From assembly GCA_036172665.1 (NCBI GenBank), contig CM069870.1:65720212-65784211 (forward strand): a stretch of DNA of 64,000 nucleotides. The letters are read 5' to 3'. Shown piece by piece: positions 35,677 to 47,195 of the stretch (the stretch's first letter is position 1; each line of letters opens with the position of its first letter). Position numbers and translations under genes: made by a program. The notes beneath the pieces were generated by a model, which made no database searches, was not told the origin of the DNA, and worked only from the letters and a program-made list of their open reading frames with translations. Origin of the DNA: Prosopocoilus inquinatus. Taxonomy: Eukaryota; Arthropoda; Insecta; Coleoptera; Lucanidae.

Positions 35677-36035
35677 TTGAGAACTATTACAAGAGCTTTT
35701 CCACTGTCTTTGCTTTTGGGTCGCACATTTCCTTGCGCTCATCTTTTCCCTCCTTCTCGCTTCCATCTTCCTTCTTTTGCGTTTTTAAAACAATTATATG
35801 CTTTTGTTGTTTTTTTTTTTGAATTCCTTTTTTTTTTGTTTTGTCTTTTCTCTCCTTTTTTTTGTTTTGTCTTTTCTCGCCTTTCTTTTCTTTACTTCCT
35901 TGACCTCTTGCACTTTTCTTTTCGTCTCTTTTCCTCGATCACCTCATTTTTCTCATCTTTTTTACGATTGTTTCCATTTATTTCGACTTTTCTTTTGTCT
36001 TCTAATCAACAACCAAACTGAACTGAATGAGAATT
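35677..36035. repeat. Pyrimidine-rich low-complexity tract
   Basis: Plus strand almost only T and C (CTTTTCT and TTCCTT words). The two overlapping Phe/Leu/Ser-rich frames here are by-products of composition, not genes. Confidence 0.6.
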
Positions 36036-37199
36036 GAAAATTGAAATAGTTTCTTATCGCTCCATGAGCTAGGGGTGGGCAACTGCCCTGTTTGCCCCAC
36101 CTTGGCTATGTCCATGATTGAGAGTAATAACTTTCGTTTTCATTATTTCTTAATTATTCGTTCAAACAGTTTGTTGTTTATTTATTTATTTATGCATTGA
36201 TGATTCGTTGTTATTATTGTTGTCTTTTTTGTAGGTATTGGTATTTTATAACGATTTTTCCAGTTTTTTCAAAATATTCTACAATTATTAATTTAAAGAA
36301 AAATCATCTTAGTTTCGTTGTTATTTTGCATTTTTTTTCGCTTCTGTCATTTGTTTTGCTTCGTTAATTAATTGAGACTTGTGTTTTCCTATGACTCAAC
36401 TCAATTGAAAATCCTATTCTAAGTTTTTACTTTTTTCCTAAAACTTACAGAGTACAATTTTTATTTTATTATACATCATTTCCTTCCAAGATCTCTATCC
36501 TCTGTCCTACAGTTTCTTATTTTAATCAACCGATCGTCACTTGTTTTGGTTTAAACGAAAAGTGTTCCGCTTTACTTTGTGCTCGAGTAATTTTGAATTT
36601 TGAAGTTTTTTCTTTTTTCTTTTTATGGAATCGTTGTTCAGTGTTGCTTTGCTACCTCAAAACATTAAACTGAGTGCTCATGTTGTTGCTTACCGTCGAG
36701 CTGGATGGCAGGTTTCCGCTGCTTTGTAACCCCAAACAGCTCAGTGAAGAAAGAGCATGGTCCAAAGGATGCTGTAAGACAATTAGCCATTGATTTGAAC
36801 TGTATTCCCAATGTGTCTCGGATACTTTAACACTATAAATCAAATTAAAGTTGCAACAAAAATTGATAATTTCGCTTCAAGTAATTATGCATCATATAAT
36901 TAAATTGATTGATCATTTAATTTAATTATCTGTTAATTAATTCAATTCAATATCTACAGACATTTTATTGGTACGCGTCAGCTGTCTGAGCAGATTGATT
37001 GATTGAGGACAAAGGCAGTTACCCTCTACGCAGACGGGGTCCAGTTCTCGACTAGTGAGTTATGTCATAACGCTTCGAAAGTTGGCATGAAGAGAGGACA
37101 AATTGGGAATTCATCAAGAGTTCAGAGAAAAATTCTCCTATGCGGCGTTCCACCATGTCGCGAATAGCTTCCGGGATTGTAGGGGCATAGGTAGAGCTT
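36036..37199. other. Intronic AT-rich DNA, nothing clear
   Basis: It contains a relative of the T-rich GATCGTCACTTGTTTTGG word at 36532 and a short GC-richer patch at 36660-36830 without a supported exon. Confidence 0.35.
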
Positions 37200-38050
37200 T
37201 TAGACAATCAAATTACAAAATATTCTTCTACATTTTGCTTTGCTTTTTAATGGGGATTCTACTGCCAATCCGAAATTCCCGTCCGCCCTCGACGCAAACG
37301 GTGTAGGGGGTCGTGTGGGGTGGACGTACTTCGACGCTATTGTAGGAAGCTCGATGACCTTGAGACGTTTCGTAGTGGTTTGTCGACGGCTACTCCGGGG
37401 TGTTCGATTAGCCGGCTCTAGCGGCAAGGCGACGACAGAGGTTGAAAGTTGAGTCGAGGTCCGATGGCGACGTTATTAAAGGTCCGAGACAATGACAACG
37501 ACGTCCGTTAGGGGTGAAAAAAGCGACGGCGTATCTCGATGGTTGAATCGTAATTATGACTAAGGTCCAGGGGCAACGGTGACCGCGTCCATTGGGAGTG
37601 GAAACGTCAACCTTCTCGATGACGGTGCAGGAAGTCGTGCTATATGAAGCTCAATGATCGTGAGGCGTTTCGCGGTGGCTTGTCGACACTTCCTCGGGAT
37701 GTTCGATTAACCGGCTCTAGCGGCAAGAGGATGACAGAAGTAGAATGTTGAGTTCCGACGGCGACGAGATTAAAGGTCGGGGACAACGACGACTACGTCC
37801 ATCGGGGGTGGTAGACGACGACGCCGCTCGATGATTGAATCATAATAATAACTAAGGTCCGTGGGTAACGACGACGGCGTCCATAGGGGATGGGCGTCTT
37901 CAAGGTGAATCGTTTTTACCGAGCAAAGTCTAAGAGTAACGGCGATCGCGTTCATCGGGGGTGGAAGACGGTACAGCCTTTTCGTTCTACCAACGAAAGT
38001 ACGACGACCATCGTTAGGGACCCCGTTTCTGAATCGCACTAACATCTTAG
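37200..38050. repeat. GC-rich tandem array, 300-bp period with ~85-bp sub-repeats
   Basis: AGCTC-ATGA, then GAGACGTTTCG-GGTGG-TTGTCGAC and CCGGCTCTAGCGGCAAG recur at 37348 and 37648, exactly 300 bp apart. Within and beyond them a sub-unit of the form AAGGTCC-GGG-AACGACGAC-GCGTCCATCGGGGGTGG recurs near 37477, 37561, 37771, 37853 and 37926. The array stands out sharply against AT-rich intron. Frames on both strands are open only briefly and do not match between copies. Confidence 0.8.
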
Positions 38051-39853
38051 TTAACGACTAAAGTTCCAGATTCGGCTCGGACCATTTATACGAGTTTGTT
38101 TAAAAAAAAATTGCTTGCTTAATTAGGTCGCGAAATAATTCCGAGTTTGCGGAATAATTACGATACTCGCGTTCCAGTTGCATAACTCGCGGGTCGTTTT
38201 TCGCGTTTCGAGTTCTATAGTTTCGTAACTGGAATGTGATTACACACATGCACACAGTTTATCGAAACTAATCAGGAATGGCAACAATATCTGCGAAAAT
38301 ATCAACTTCTCCGTATACGAGGGAGGATTTTGAAACGTAGCAGCTTTTTTAAAAGTAATTTTCAAAAGGGTTTTCGTGACCCGGACCCGACTATTGCACG
38401 ATCGCCATTTATTTTCTTTTGTTGGCAGATTGACCGATTGCTTCCATTTTTTTGAGTGTTTTCTGTTTCATCCAAACGATATTCGGCGTTTTTTTTTTTT
38501 TCATTTTTAAACTGAATTTGATTTATTTAAGCACTTAACTCATTTTAAGCTTTTATTCAATTTTTCCTTTGTCTTTCGTTACGATCGTCATTTCTCTATT
38601 TTCCGTCTGTTCGTGTAATCTTGTACTCAACCGCAAGAAGTTTTGAGTGATGATGAGGATTTCCCCAAAACACACACTTAAGGTCTTCTCGGAAACTTGC
38701 TCAGAGCGCTTGGGTTACCATATTTTTCTCACTCTTGCACACACTAAGTCTCTAAGTTTTCTCTTTCACATTTCTGCTGCTCGGATTATGTTCTGAGCGA
38801 GTTTCTGAAAACGCTTCTAGTCTTACGTAAGCCTAATCCAACATCTGTTATCCCATCCACTGAAATTAGGTCACTCAAATCATAGAACTAGCAATTTTTA
38901 CCCCGACTTCGAGGTATTTAGTTGCAGTTCGGTGGTTCGATAGTTCGGCAACTCCCAAGGCTAATCCAGAGATGTAAGTCTTCGAACTCTTTCTTCATCA
39001 AAACCGACTGTCAGTGTGGCCCTTTTGTCATGTAAATTGTCGAATTAGTTTCAATAAATTTATCTTATTTTGTATATTAAATCTGCTGTCGTAAATCCTA
39101 ATTTCGTATTAGTAAAAGTACCATGAGGATACGACGAGGTTATACGGCGATATTTCTGTTTGTGTGAATCACCGCTCCTCTTTCCGTTGCACTTATCCCA
39201 GAATTACCATAACAATTTTCGCCAGAATTTTATGAAAAAACCATACCAACCCAAGTGTCCTTAACTAGTGACTCCACAGATATAAACTTATTGTGGTAAT
39301 AGATTTTTTAGGTCATGTTAAATATAGTTGCAGTTCTCGTGGAATGCCACAAACCATAATTTATTGGCCTACAGCTGCAGACAGGAAATGAAATAAAAAT
39401 AAACTTAGGGGAAACGTCGATCATTCTCTTACAAATTGAATATTTTATTACGTATTTTTTCCATCGAGATAAAAATTGTTTGTCAAGCCTGAAAAATACG
39501 GAATGTTTATAAAGTAGAATGAGGAACAAGAAAAAACCTGTGTGTTTACGTAGTAACAAAAAAAAATGTTAGGTATACAAATACAACCTACACAAATGGC
39601 GGATGCGCCGGCAAACATAATGTGAAAGTTACTTTTTAAGTTAAAGTCACCACTAAATTGTGATGGGCAACGCTAAATAATATTGTTACGACGCCACTCA
39701 ATACGATCTAATTACATTTTCCCTAAAATCTAGTCCACAAAAGAGACGAGCGACCATGACAAACGTTGTCAAGGCTCTCTCTGCACGTATTTTATCTGTC
39801 GTCTTAATTAACAGCTTTCACGTTAATTATCGATCTTTCCTTCGCTTTCGCAG

Positions 39854-40102
39854 ACGTAACGAGCATCAGCATCGCCGTCCACGTCAACGACAGCTACGGC
39901 GAAGACAACACGACCTTCCAAATCACGGTGACCTCCGCCGACTTCCCCGGCTGCGACTACATCGTCGAGGACCTCTGCTTCTGGCAGTCGGCCGGCTACA
40001 GGGTCTTCGAGAACGCGAGGGCCAGCACAATCGGCTCGATCAGTTCCCCTTACATCGCCGAAATGTGCGACGGATACAAGATCAAGTACAACTTGACGAA
40101 AG
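39854..40102 (+). CDS. Internal exon of a cadherin-like extracellular protein (exon 2 of 2 seen)
   Basis: The exon is bounded by TTTCGCAG at its 5' side and AAAG followed by GTAAGG at its 3' side. It is 249 bp (83 codons) and again phase 1-1, so it joins the exon at 31045-31287 in frame. The first part finishes a cadherin-like repeat (ISIAVHVNDSYGEDNTTFQI then TVT). Where a calcium-binding linker of the D-x-N-D-N-x-P kind would follow, there is instead a cysteine-bearing ADFPGCDYIVEDLCFWQS segment. A new repeat then begins (YRVFENARASTIGSISSPYI) with another cysteine (EMCDGYKIKY). Sequons NDS, NTT and NLT occur. Third codon positions are mostly C or G. The protein should act at the cell surface in adhesion or signalling, but which insect cadherin it is cannot be told from two exons. 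Confidence 0.72.
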
Positions 40103-40784
40103 GTAAGGGGGCTTTCGGTTTTGCACGAGTTCCTGCGAGTCGAGTTCGATCTCTCCCGGGGACTAGAGGAGGACTTCAAACACTGAAGTTCATTGAAACG
40201 GATAGGGATGTGGTTTTGATTTGATGGGGTGTGGAGATGGGGAGCAGGTTAGTTTCACTGAAAGTTAGGCGGATTCAGGGATGTACTAAACTAAACCAAT
40301 TAGATTCTGCAGGTTTTCACTTTCGATTCGTTCAGTTTCTAAAAGGTCAATCAATCAGTCCACGAAATGTTCGATGTCATTTTTTCCCTTTTTTTTTTTC
40401 GACAACCGGTGATAAAATCGCAAGACCTTGCGACTATTTTTAATCTAAAATTGTGTGAGGAATGATGAATACCATTCTGTTTGCTGCCCAATAGGTTACT
40501 CCACGTAAAAGCGGCCAAAAGTTATGTGGTTACCCTCCTATTATTATTATTATATAACGTTTGAAAAATGTTAACCGCGAAAGATAACATAAAGAAATAC
40601 TAATAATAAATAAAATTAAGTTCATACTTCTATCAAGATTAGTGACTAAAACAAAAGAGTTTTTGTAATTTATATTTTTGATTAAGGGATGCAGGAAGTA
40701 CCCAAAATTGATCACTAAAATAGCATGAAAATCCATTACTTTCGGTCACCCCAAGTAAAATTATTAATAAATCCCACTCCATTA
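40103..40784. other. Start of the next intron, no feature recognised
   Basis: After the GTAAGG donor the sequence is non-coding. An ATT trinucleotide run lies at 40530-40552. The frames at 40231-40443 and 40530-40736 are not supported. Confidence 0.4.
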
Positions 40785-43255
40785 TGTATTTGTGGCGGTA
40801 TATATTCCCCCCCTCTACTAAAATTAATGAATATGAATTGTTTATTGAATTATTGAGTAATATAGAAGACCTCTCTGCCCATAGAGTAATTATCGTATAT
40901 AATATAATATATAATATAGTATAGATCACTCTCAGATCAATTTTCAAAACAATAACAAAATTTCCAATTTGAACTTTAAAAAGGCGATTTTTTTTGCTTT
41001 ATATGATTGTTTGCTGTCCATGGATTGGTCCCAATTGGAAAATATTAAGGATGTTAATGAAGCTTGCTCTGTTTTTTACAATTTAATTTATGCAGTGTTT
41101 GAAACTTCTGTTCCCAAGTATTCCTCGCGGTCCCATCACTCTTGCAGATATCCACCATGGTTTAACACAGAAATCTTTAACTTACTTAAAATCAAAGCTA
41201 ATGTCCACAAGAAATATAAGAAATTCAAATCTGACGATTATCTAAACTTATTCAAATACTATCGATCAAGATGTAAACAACTAATACATGTTACGTATAA
41301 CTACTACATCCACAACGTTGAAGGAAATATACGTTAAAATCCCAAAAGTTTTTGGCAGTATATTCCGCAGAAAAAGGGCTCGACCCGGATTCCAGGCTTA
41401 ATGAAATATGACGGTCTTGAGCTGTCAACTCCTCAGGATATTGTCAATTCCTTTGCTCTATTCTTCAACAGCGTATACAATCCATCTAAAGGCTAATGCA
41501 GATCGCATAAACATCACTAATTCTATACCTCACAGCACAACAGTAAATGTTCCTAAAGTCTTTGAAAATGATATACTGGGTGCCTTGAAAAATCTAAAGA
41601 ACAGCTTTACTGCTGGTGTTGATGGAATTCCTAGTTTCTTAGTCAAAGATTGTGCTTTTATATTTGTAAAACCCTTACTTATAATTTGTAATCTAATTTT
41701 AAAACACTCAGTACTTCCCACAATCTGGAAAGAAGCTTCTATTTTGTTCAGTCTTTAAGAAGGAAGACCAAAGCTGTATCTAGAATTACCGGCCAATCAC
41801 TAACATTTGCAACTTTTTTTTGAAAGTCTGTTAGTAAAATCCATCTATCACTCAGTAAAGTTTTGTATAGATAGCGATCAACATGGTTTTATGGAAAAAC
41901 GATCAACTGCGACGAATCTATGCTCTTTTACCCAGTATGTTTCGGAATATGTAGACAACAAAGGTCAAGTGGATGTAGTATATACTGATTTTCAAAAAGC
42001 TTTCGAAAAAATCGATCACTGCATCTTATTAAAAAAGCTGCATTGTTATGCTTTTTCACAACATTTAATTAACTAATTTTCATCCTATCTCATTGACAGA
42101 TGAAATATAGTCAAATACCAAAATTTTGTCTCTAATAAATACTCACCAACCTCTGGGGTGCCACAAGGGTCTAATCTTGGCCCCTTATTGTTATTATTAT
42201 TTATAAACGACATAAATAGTATTATATCTTGCTGTAAGTTGCTCTTTGCTGATGATATGAAAATATTCTTAAAAATCACTTCAATTTCTGACTGTCTTGT
42301 TCTTCAGAGAAATCTTGATGCTACAGTTCGTTGATGCAAAAATAATCTTCTTCCACTTAACATACCTAAATGTTCCGTTATTACCTACTCTAAAAAGCAT
42401 GCTCCGTATTTGTTTATCTACTCTATTAATGATATTCTCTTAACACGAGTTGACTGTATTACTGATTTGGGTGTTACTTTTGATGCTAACCTAACATTTA
42501 ATCAATCAATCAATCAAATTTTAAATATCGTTTCCAAGGCTAATAAAACTTATGGTTTTATCTATCGCAACTGTAGAGAATTTTCGGATGTAACAACATT
42601 ACGTACTTTATACTTCTGTCTTATAAGATCAAGACTTTCATATTGCTCCATTATTTGGTTTCCCATCTTCTCTACATATATTCATCTTATTGAAGCAGTG
42701 CAGAGAAAATTTCTCAAATTCTTAAGCTTCCTCCAAGATGGAGAATATCCTCACCAAGGCTTTAATCAAAAAGTTTTGTTATCTAGGTATGACTGTGCTT
42801 CCTTACATACTATACGTATTTGTTCGATTATATAATTCTTATATAACTTAATCTGCTTTAAAAGTGATTGCCCTTGGTTGCTTGATAGAATAAATTTCTT
42901 TATTCCCAGACTTAATTCACGCCAAAATCAAACGTTCTATGTTGCCTCAAGCCGTACTAATTTGTTATTTAAATCCCCCATTTCAGTAATGTGTCATTAT
43001 TTCAATCGCATCTCTAATAGATGTGACATCAATGCTGATTCTATAAAGTATATAATTTCTGAAACAACTAATTTGTTTGAGCGTTAGCCAGTTTTCTTTT
43101 AGTCTTCCTTTTCTTTTAGTCAGTCATTGCAAAGACACTTATTGTTAGTTTAGTTTTGCTATTGTATGTATAATGTCTTACTTAGATACTAAGTTATCTT
43201 CAATATAACTTTTCTCCTTAGCCGCGAATTGTACGATTAAATTTATTTATTTATT
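40785..43255 (+). pseudogene. Decayed Jockey-like non-LTR retrotransposon (LINE)
   Basis: The fragment starts inside the endonuclease domain, where a frameshifted VYIPP and STKINEYELFIELLSNIED block precedes an IDH remnant at about 40924. The linker (40969-41337) includes SCRYPPWFNTEI. The reverse transcriptase follows in pieces: LKNSFTAGVDGIPSFLVK (about 41590-41650), DQHGFMEKRSTATNL and VYTDFQKAFEKIDH (41877-42022), SGVPQGSNLGPLL (about 42150-42190) and FADDMKIF (42245-42268). The thumb and C-terminal region end at 43087 (TTNLFER). The catalytic aspartates in TDF and FADD persist, but stops (for example 42076 and 42333) and frameshifts kill it. The 5' end is missing and the 3' end is A/T-rich. 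Confidence 0.88.
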
Positions 43256-43809
43256 TTTTCGGGTAATAAAAGCTTATCTGAAAGAGCAAAAAAATCGCCG
43301 AGAAGTTTAGGAGCGGCGAGCTAGATGCGACAAACACTGAGCGAGAACGAATTCTAAACTGCGCAATTCAGGAACACTTACATATCGGCTCGACGGAATG
43401 TACAGGTCGTTGCCTGAAAGCGGTTTTCGACGCCATAACATCTTCATAGACACCACCGGATATATCGACTCCGATGATGTATTGGATTCATCTAGGAAGG
43501 TGGCCCAACCTCCTTTCCCTTTTCTCCACTCAGTAGCGGAGCAGCGGAAACCGCCCTTTGGCATCACTTCAACGACGTTCAAGTCCGCTCCTCGGTCTTC
43601 GTCTTGTCTTCAAATACTCTTCACTCCTTTCCCTTCCTTTTCACTCCTCTTCTCTCCTGTTCACTCCTCTTCTCTCCTCTTCATTCTTCTTCACTCCTAT
43701 TCTCTCCACTTCATTTCTCTTTACTCCTCTTCTCTCTTCTTTCCTCGTTTTCTACTTTGTCCTCCTCTTCTAATTCCCCTACTGCGCTGCTCTTTCTTGA
43801 TTTGTGTTC
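43256..43809. other. Spacer with CTTCTCTC-rich tract
   Basis: 43620-43765 is a pyrimidine tract built of TCACTCCTCTTCTCTCCT-like words. Opposite-strand frames at 43307-43582 and 43398-43826 both cross a GC-richer patch (43300-43600) that I cannot assign. It may be the 3' untranslated part of the minus-strand LINE that follows. Confidence 0.4.
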
Positions 43810-44965
43810 ATCCTTACATTTTCTGACCATTATGGAGTAGTTATGATGCGTGTCCATTGTTTTTTCATTTTTGGCCATTATATCCGCCACATTGTCTTTC
43901 CTGGTTTTTGTTCCAACTTCAGTTTCCGCTTTGATTCACTCCTCCTCGCACCTAGGGCATACAAATACGATGTGTTCAGGAGAGTCCTCGTCTTCTGTGC
44001 AACGCCAGCATTCAGCTCTCTCTCTCTCTCTCTCGTTTTCTAATCTGTTTTAGGCACTTCCCAGAGTTGCCGTGGCCAGTCAGCGCCTGCGTTTTATAAT
44101 AATCCACCTCTCCTTCAAGTCTATTGCACTTTTTTTTGAAGACCTTGGCCCAGCCGTCATATTTGTTCCAAAGGGTCTACCACGCTGCAATTCCTGACCA
44201 ATGTCTTTATGTGGTAGGTATCCCATGCACCTTTCGGAAATCTGAAGACAAATGGGTAAAATCTCTGATATAACCATAACTGCTTCGGTCGATATCGTCC
44301 TGTACGCAGAGGCGACTCTTTTGGCAGTCAGTCTCTTAAGTCTTTCGATCACTGGCGATCATAGATCGGGGCAACATATAACATGATCCAGGAGACTACT
44401 GCAAAGAGAACTTTCCTCTTTTTTGGGTTGGGTCCCCCACGTTCAGCACTTGCCAGGGCCTTGTACGCCTTCTTTGCGTTGAAGGTCGTTTTTCTAACGA
44501 TGGTCCTTTTCCAATCCCATTCTAAGTGAACTCCCAAGTACTTTATGTGTTTTTCAACATCTCCGACATTTATTTAACACCACCCGTGTCAAGTTTCTCT
44601 TGCCCGCTAGTATAACGATCTCCATCTTCTCTCCTGCCAAGGTAAGCCCCATGCTCTTCAGGGTGTTTCTTATTTTCTCTGTTGCGCACATGGTCCTCTC
44701 TTCCAGCAGGGGTACCATTTTCGCGTTGACCAGGTCACAGCCAGGTTACCCGCAAACGCAATAACAGTGGAACCCACTCCCATGTCCACTTCTAGTACTC
44801 TTTGTATAGATCATTTCACAAGGTCGGTCCCAAGACAGATCCATGTGGGACCCCACAAGTTGATGACTGCTCTTTCCGACAAGTATCACGCTATTATCCT
44901 CATTATTCCATCACCAGTTTTATATCTGGCCATCAGAAAGTATCCAAAAGGGGGCGCTAAAATTC
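43810..44965 (-). pseudogene. R1-like LINE fragment, minus strand
   Basis: Reading the minus strand from 44965 downward gives a broken reverse transcriptase: YFLMARYKTGDGIMRIIA, then CGVPHGSVLGPTL (44823-44854), then AFAGNLAV near 44750 where an active enzyme would have a YADD-type motif (both aspartates lost). It continues with KSMGLTLAGEKMEIVILAG, GVHLEWDWKRTIV and AYRTISTEAVMVISEILPI (about 44240-44310). A CCHC-type terminal zinc knuckle follows, CWRCTEDEDSPEHIVFVCPR (43949-44014). The order and wording match the R1/I-type LINE C-terminus. Frames change several times, so it is dead. The (CT)n at 44018-44035 interrupts it. Confidence 0.8.
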
Positions 44966-46110
44966 CATGAAAATTCTGTTACCTTTAGAAACCAAGAAAT
45001 CATTCCGTTTCTACTAGACCAAGGCAGTTGGGGACTTCAAATAACCGACTGGTAAAAGTCATTGAAAAGAGGCAGGAAAGGTTATAAGTAAAATAGAAAA
45101 AAAGGCAAAATCCTCTATCCTCAAACACCTGGAAAATATCTTACAAACTATAGCCCACCAAAAATGAGACAACTGAAAAAGAAACGTTCAAAAATCGCCT
45201 ACAAGTTCTTTCTTTTTAAGCGCTTCAAGACCTCTTCTTTCTCTTTTGCATAAGTGCAATTGGGCATGTAAAAAATCGCCAAAAAAGGCCTAAAATTCCT
45301 AAAACAATCCCTCATTGGAGGCCCCAAGGTAACGTTTTATTTTATTTGAAGAGCACGCAGTGAAATACTCAAGTGTTTTCTATGAAGTCGCTTTGTCCAA
45401 CCAAAACGTTAACAAAACAACGATTAATATTTTTTCCTCTTATTTCCTTTTCCCACAGGAATTTGGGCCCCCATTCAACACTCAACACCTGCACCAATTA
45501 AATGCAACCTAGAGTCATAAAAGATTTCTTTATGGGTCTTGTTGGACAATGATAAATTATTTCGTCACTTAAATCCGTGAGAGACTTTCTTCCCCGGCTC
45601 CTGCAAGGAAGAGCACCCCCGCCCCCTGCTTGCTCTTCAACTTCAATACCTTCAGTGGTTTTTCTTTTCTCATTCTTGGATGTCAACAGCCTTTTTTTTT
45701 GTTCCACACTGACATAAGTCATTTATTCTGTTAGCTATTACCTCTACCTTTTACTTCCTTACATTTCCGTGTCTTCAGTTAGCAAATTTCTTCGTCTCCC
45801 TTTCACCTATTTGTTCCGTCCATTGCTCCTCCTCCTACCACCCTTGGTTATGGATAAATCCTTGCAAATGGGAAGCAAACACCGACTTTTTCCTCCATGA
45901 ACAGGTAATAATAGAAAGAACAATCACCTCCCCCCTCACTCAATAATAAAATCTGGAATTCCGTGCTTTACCATTTCAATATTTTGAATTGTTAGCTTTT
46001 TTTACCCTTGGACCAGAAAGTGTTTTTTTTTTTTCATTCGTTCCATTGAATCATTCTACGTATTTTCTTCTTCTTCTTCCTTTTACCCACTCATTGTAAA
46101 GCTATTCTTC
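44966..46110. other. Non-coding DNA, nothing firmly recognised
   Basis: T-rich tracts and a short PGKYLTNYSPP-like translation near 45120 hint at another retroelement scrap, too short to call. No exon-like frame. Confidence 0.3.
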
Positions 46111-46114
46111 TTTT

Positions 46115-46635
46115 TCCCTTCCTACTCGTCGTCTATTCTCTTCCATTTTTTCCATCCAATTTTTCCTTTGACTTTCGATTTTCGCTGTGACTATAGCTAT
46201 CGCGAAGCTGGCCCAATTTTCCTCTTAATTTCCCTTCTTATTCGCGTCTTCTATTCTCATCCATTCTTTCCATCCATTTTTTCCTTTGACTTCTCTCTTT
46301 TGGACTCTACGATTTTCGCTGTGACTATAGCTACCGCGAAGTTGGTCCAATTTTCCTTTTCATTTCCCTTCCTATTCAAGTCTTCTATTCTTTTCCATTC
46401 TTTCCATCCATCTTTTCCTTTGGTTTCTCTCTTCTGGCCTTTACGATTTCACTGTGACTACGTCTATGTCGAGGCTGCCCAAGTTTTCTTTTTAATTTCC
46501 CTTCGTATTCATGTCTTCTATTCTCTTCCATTCTTTCCGACTACTTTTCCCTTTGATTTCTATCTTCTGGCCTTTACGATTTTCACTGTCGCTGTAGCTA
46601 CGCCGATGCTGGCCCAATTTTCCTTTAAATTTGAT
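46115..46635. repeat. Tandem array, 134-bp period, four units
   Basis: GCTGTGACTATAGCT and its variants recur at 46184, 46318, 46451 and 46585. Each is followed by GCGAAGCTGGCCCAATTTTC, TTTCCCTTCCTATTC, TCTTCTATTCTCTTCCATTC and TTTCCATCCATTTTTTCCTT-like text. Because 134 is not a multiple of three, the single open frame across it (46168-46734) translates each unit in a different frame and is not a protein gene. Confidence 0.85.
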
Positions 46636-46736
46636 ACAGGGAGTGTGCCCCTCTTACCCTTATACCCATCCATTCCTTTCACTGCTCCCTTTTTCCCTTC
46701 TACCACCCAACGTCTCCCATTTATTTTAACTTAAAG

Positions 46737-47187
46737 CAGCGTTTCCCAAACTTTTAGGTTTCGCGAACCCCTTTTGAGCTATGTTATGGTTCACGCCCCG
46801 CCCCCCCGCCCCTTCTCGCCATCGATACTCGAGCTTGAACTTTAGCACCGATGCTAAGTAATTGTTAAATGCTTATTTATTAAATATTTCAAGACTCAGC
46901 AATACATTTCATAGCTGTCATAGATATACAGTATATGTACAGTCGTGTGCATTAAATTTTGGTTGTCACTGTCAAACAAACCGTCAGTGTTATTCCAGAA
47001 ATTAGAATATCTTTAGTTTTAATCAAAAATACAAGTTCGATACCAACTTATGGCATTTAATGTATATACAACCTCTGGCACAAAATAATATGATATATTA
47101 GTTGCAGTTTGCGTTCATTTGTTTTTAGTTTTATTGTGCTGCGCCCCCTTTGGAGGACTTACGCGCCCCCCAGTTTGGGAAACGCTG
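46737..47187. mobile_element. hAT-type MITE with 8-bp target duplication
   Basis: The 451-bp element begins CAGCGTTTCCCAAACTTTTA and ends AGTTTGGGAAACGCTG, a 16-bp inverted terminus of the hAT style. It is flanked by ACTTAAAG (46729-46736) and ACTTAGAG (47188-47195), an 8-bp duplication with one later substitution. Subterminal runs GCCCCGCCCCCCCGCC and GCGCGCCCCC-like blocks lie inside each end. There is no transposase; it would have been mobilised in trans. Confidence 0.9.
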
Positions 47188-47195
47188 ACTTAGAG

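Larger units (their letters stand above)
31288..39853 (+). other. 8.57-kb intron of the cadherin-like gene (GC-AG)
   Basis: The intron runs from the GC donor at 31288-31289 to the TTTCGCAG acceptor ending at 39853. Joining the flanking exons keeps phase 1 and makes a GAC codon. It is filled with repeats, listed separately: an A-rich array (33120-35510), a pyrimidine-rich tract (35677-36035) and a GC-rich array (37200-38050). The part 31370-31760 is GC-richer with a GGA microsatellite near 31415. At 31760-33120 and 38060-39850 I see only AT-rich DNA and fragments of the T-rich GATCGTCA family (36532, 38585). Confidence 0.65.

Noticed and set aside
35677..36037. Two overlapping Phe/Leu-rich frames resembling membrane proteins
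   Set aside because: Translation of a nearly pure T/C tract; the hydrophobicity is compositional.
43398..43840. Ser/Leu/Phe-rich frames
   Set aside because: They mostly translate a CTTCTCTC-type tract, with all three plus frames open at once, a mark of simple sequence.
45090..45190. PGKYLTNYSPP-like translation suggesting another reverse transcriptase
   Set aside because: Only a dozen residues resemble the RT motif and the flanks show nothing further.
46168..46734. 188-codon open frame
   Set aside because: It runs through a 134-bp tandem array whose period is not a multiple of three, so successive units are read in different frames. The residues are Phe/Ser/Pro-rich products of pyrimidine-rich DNA.
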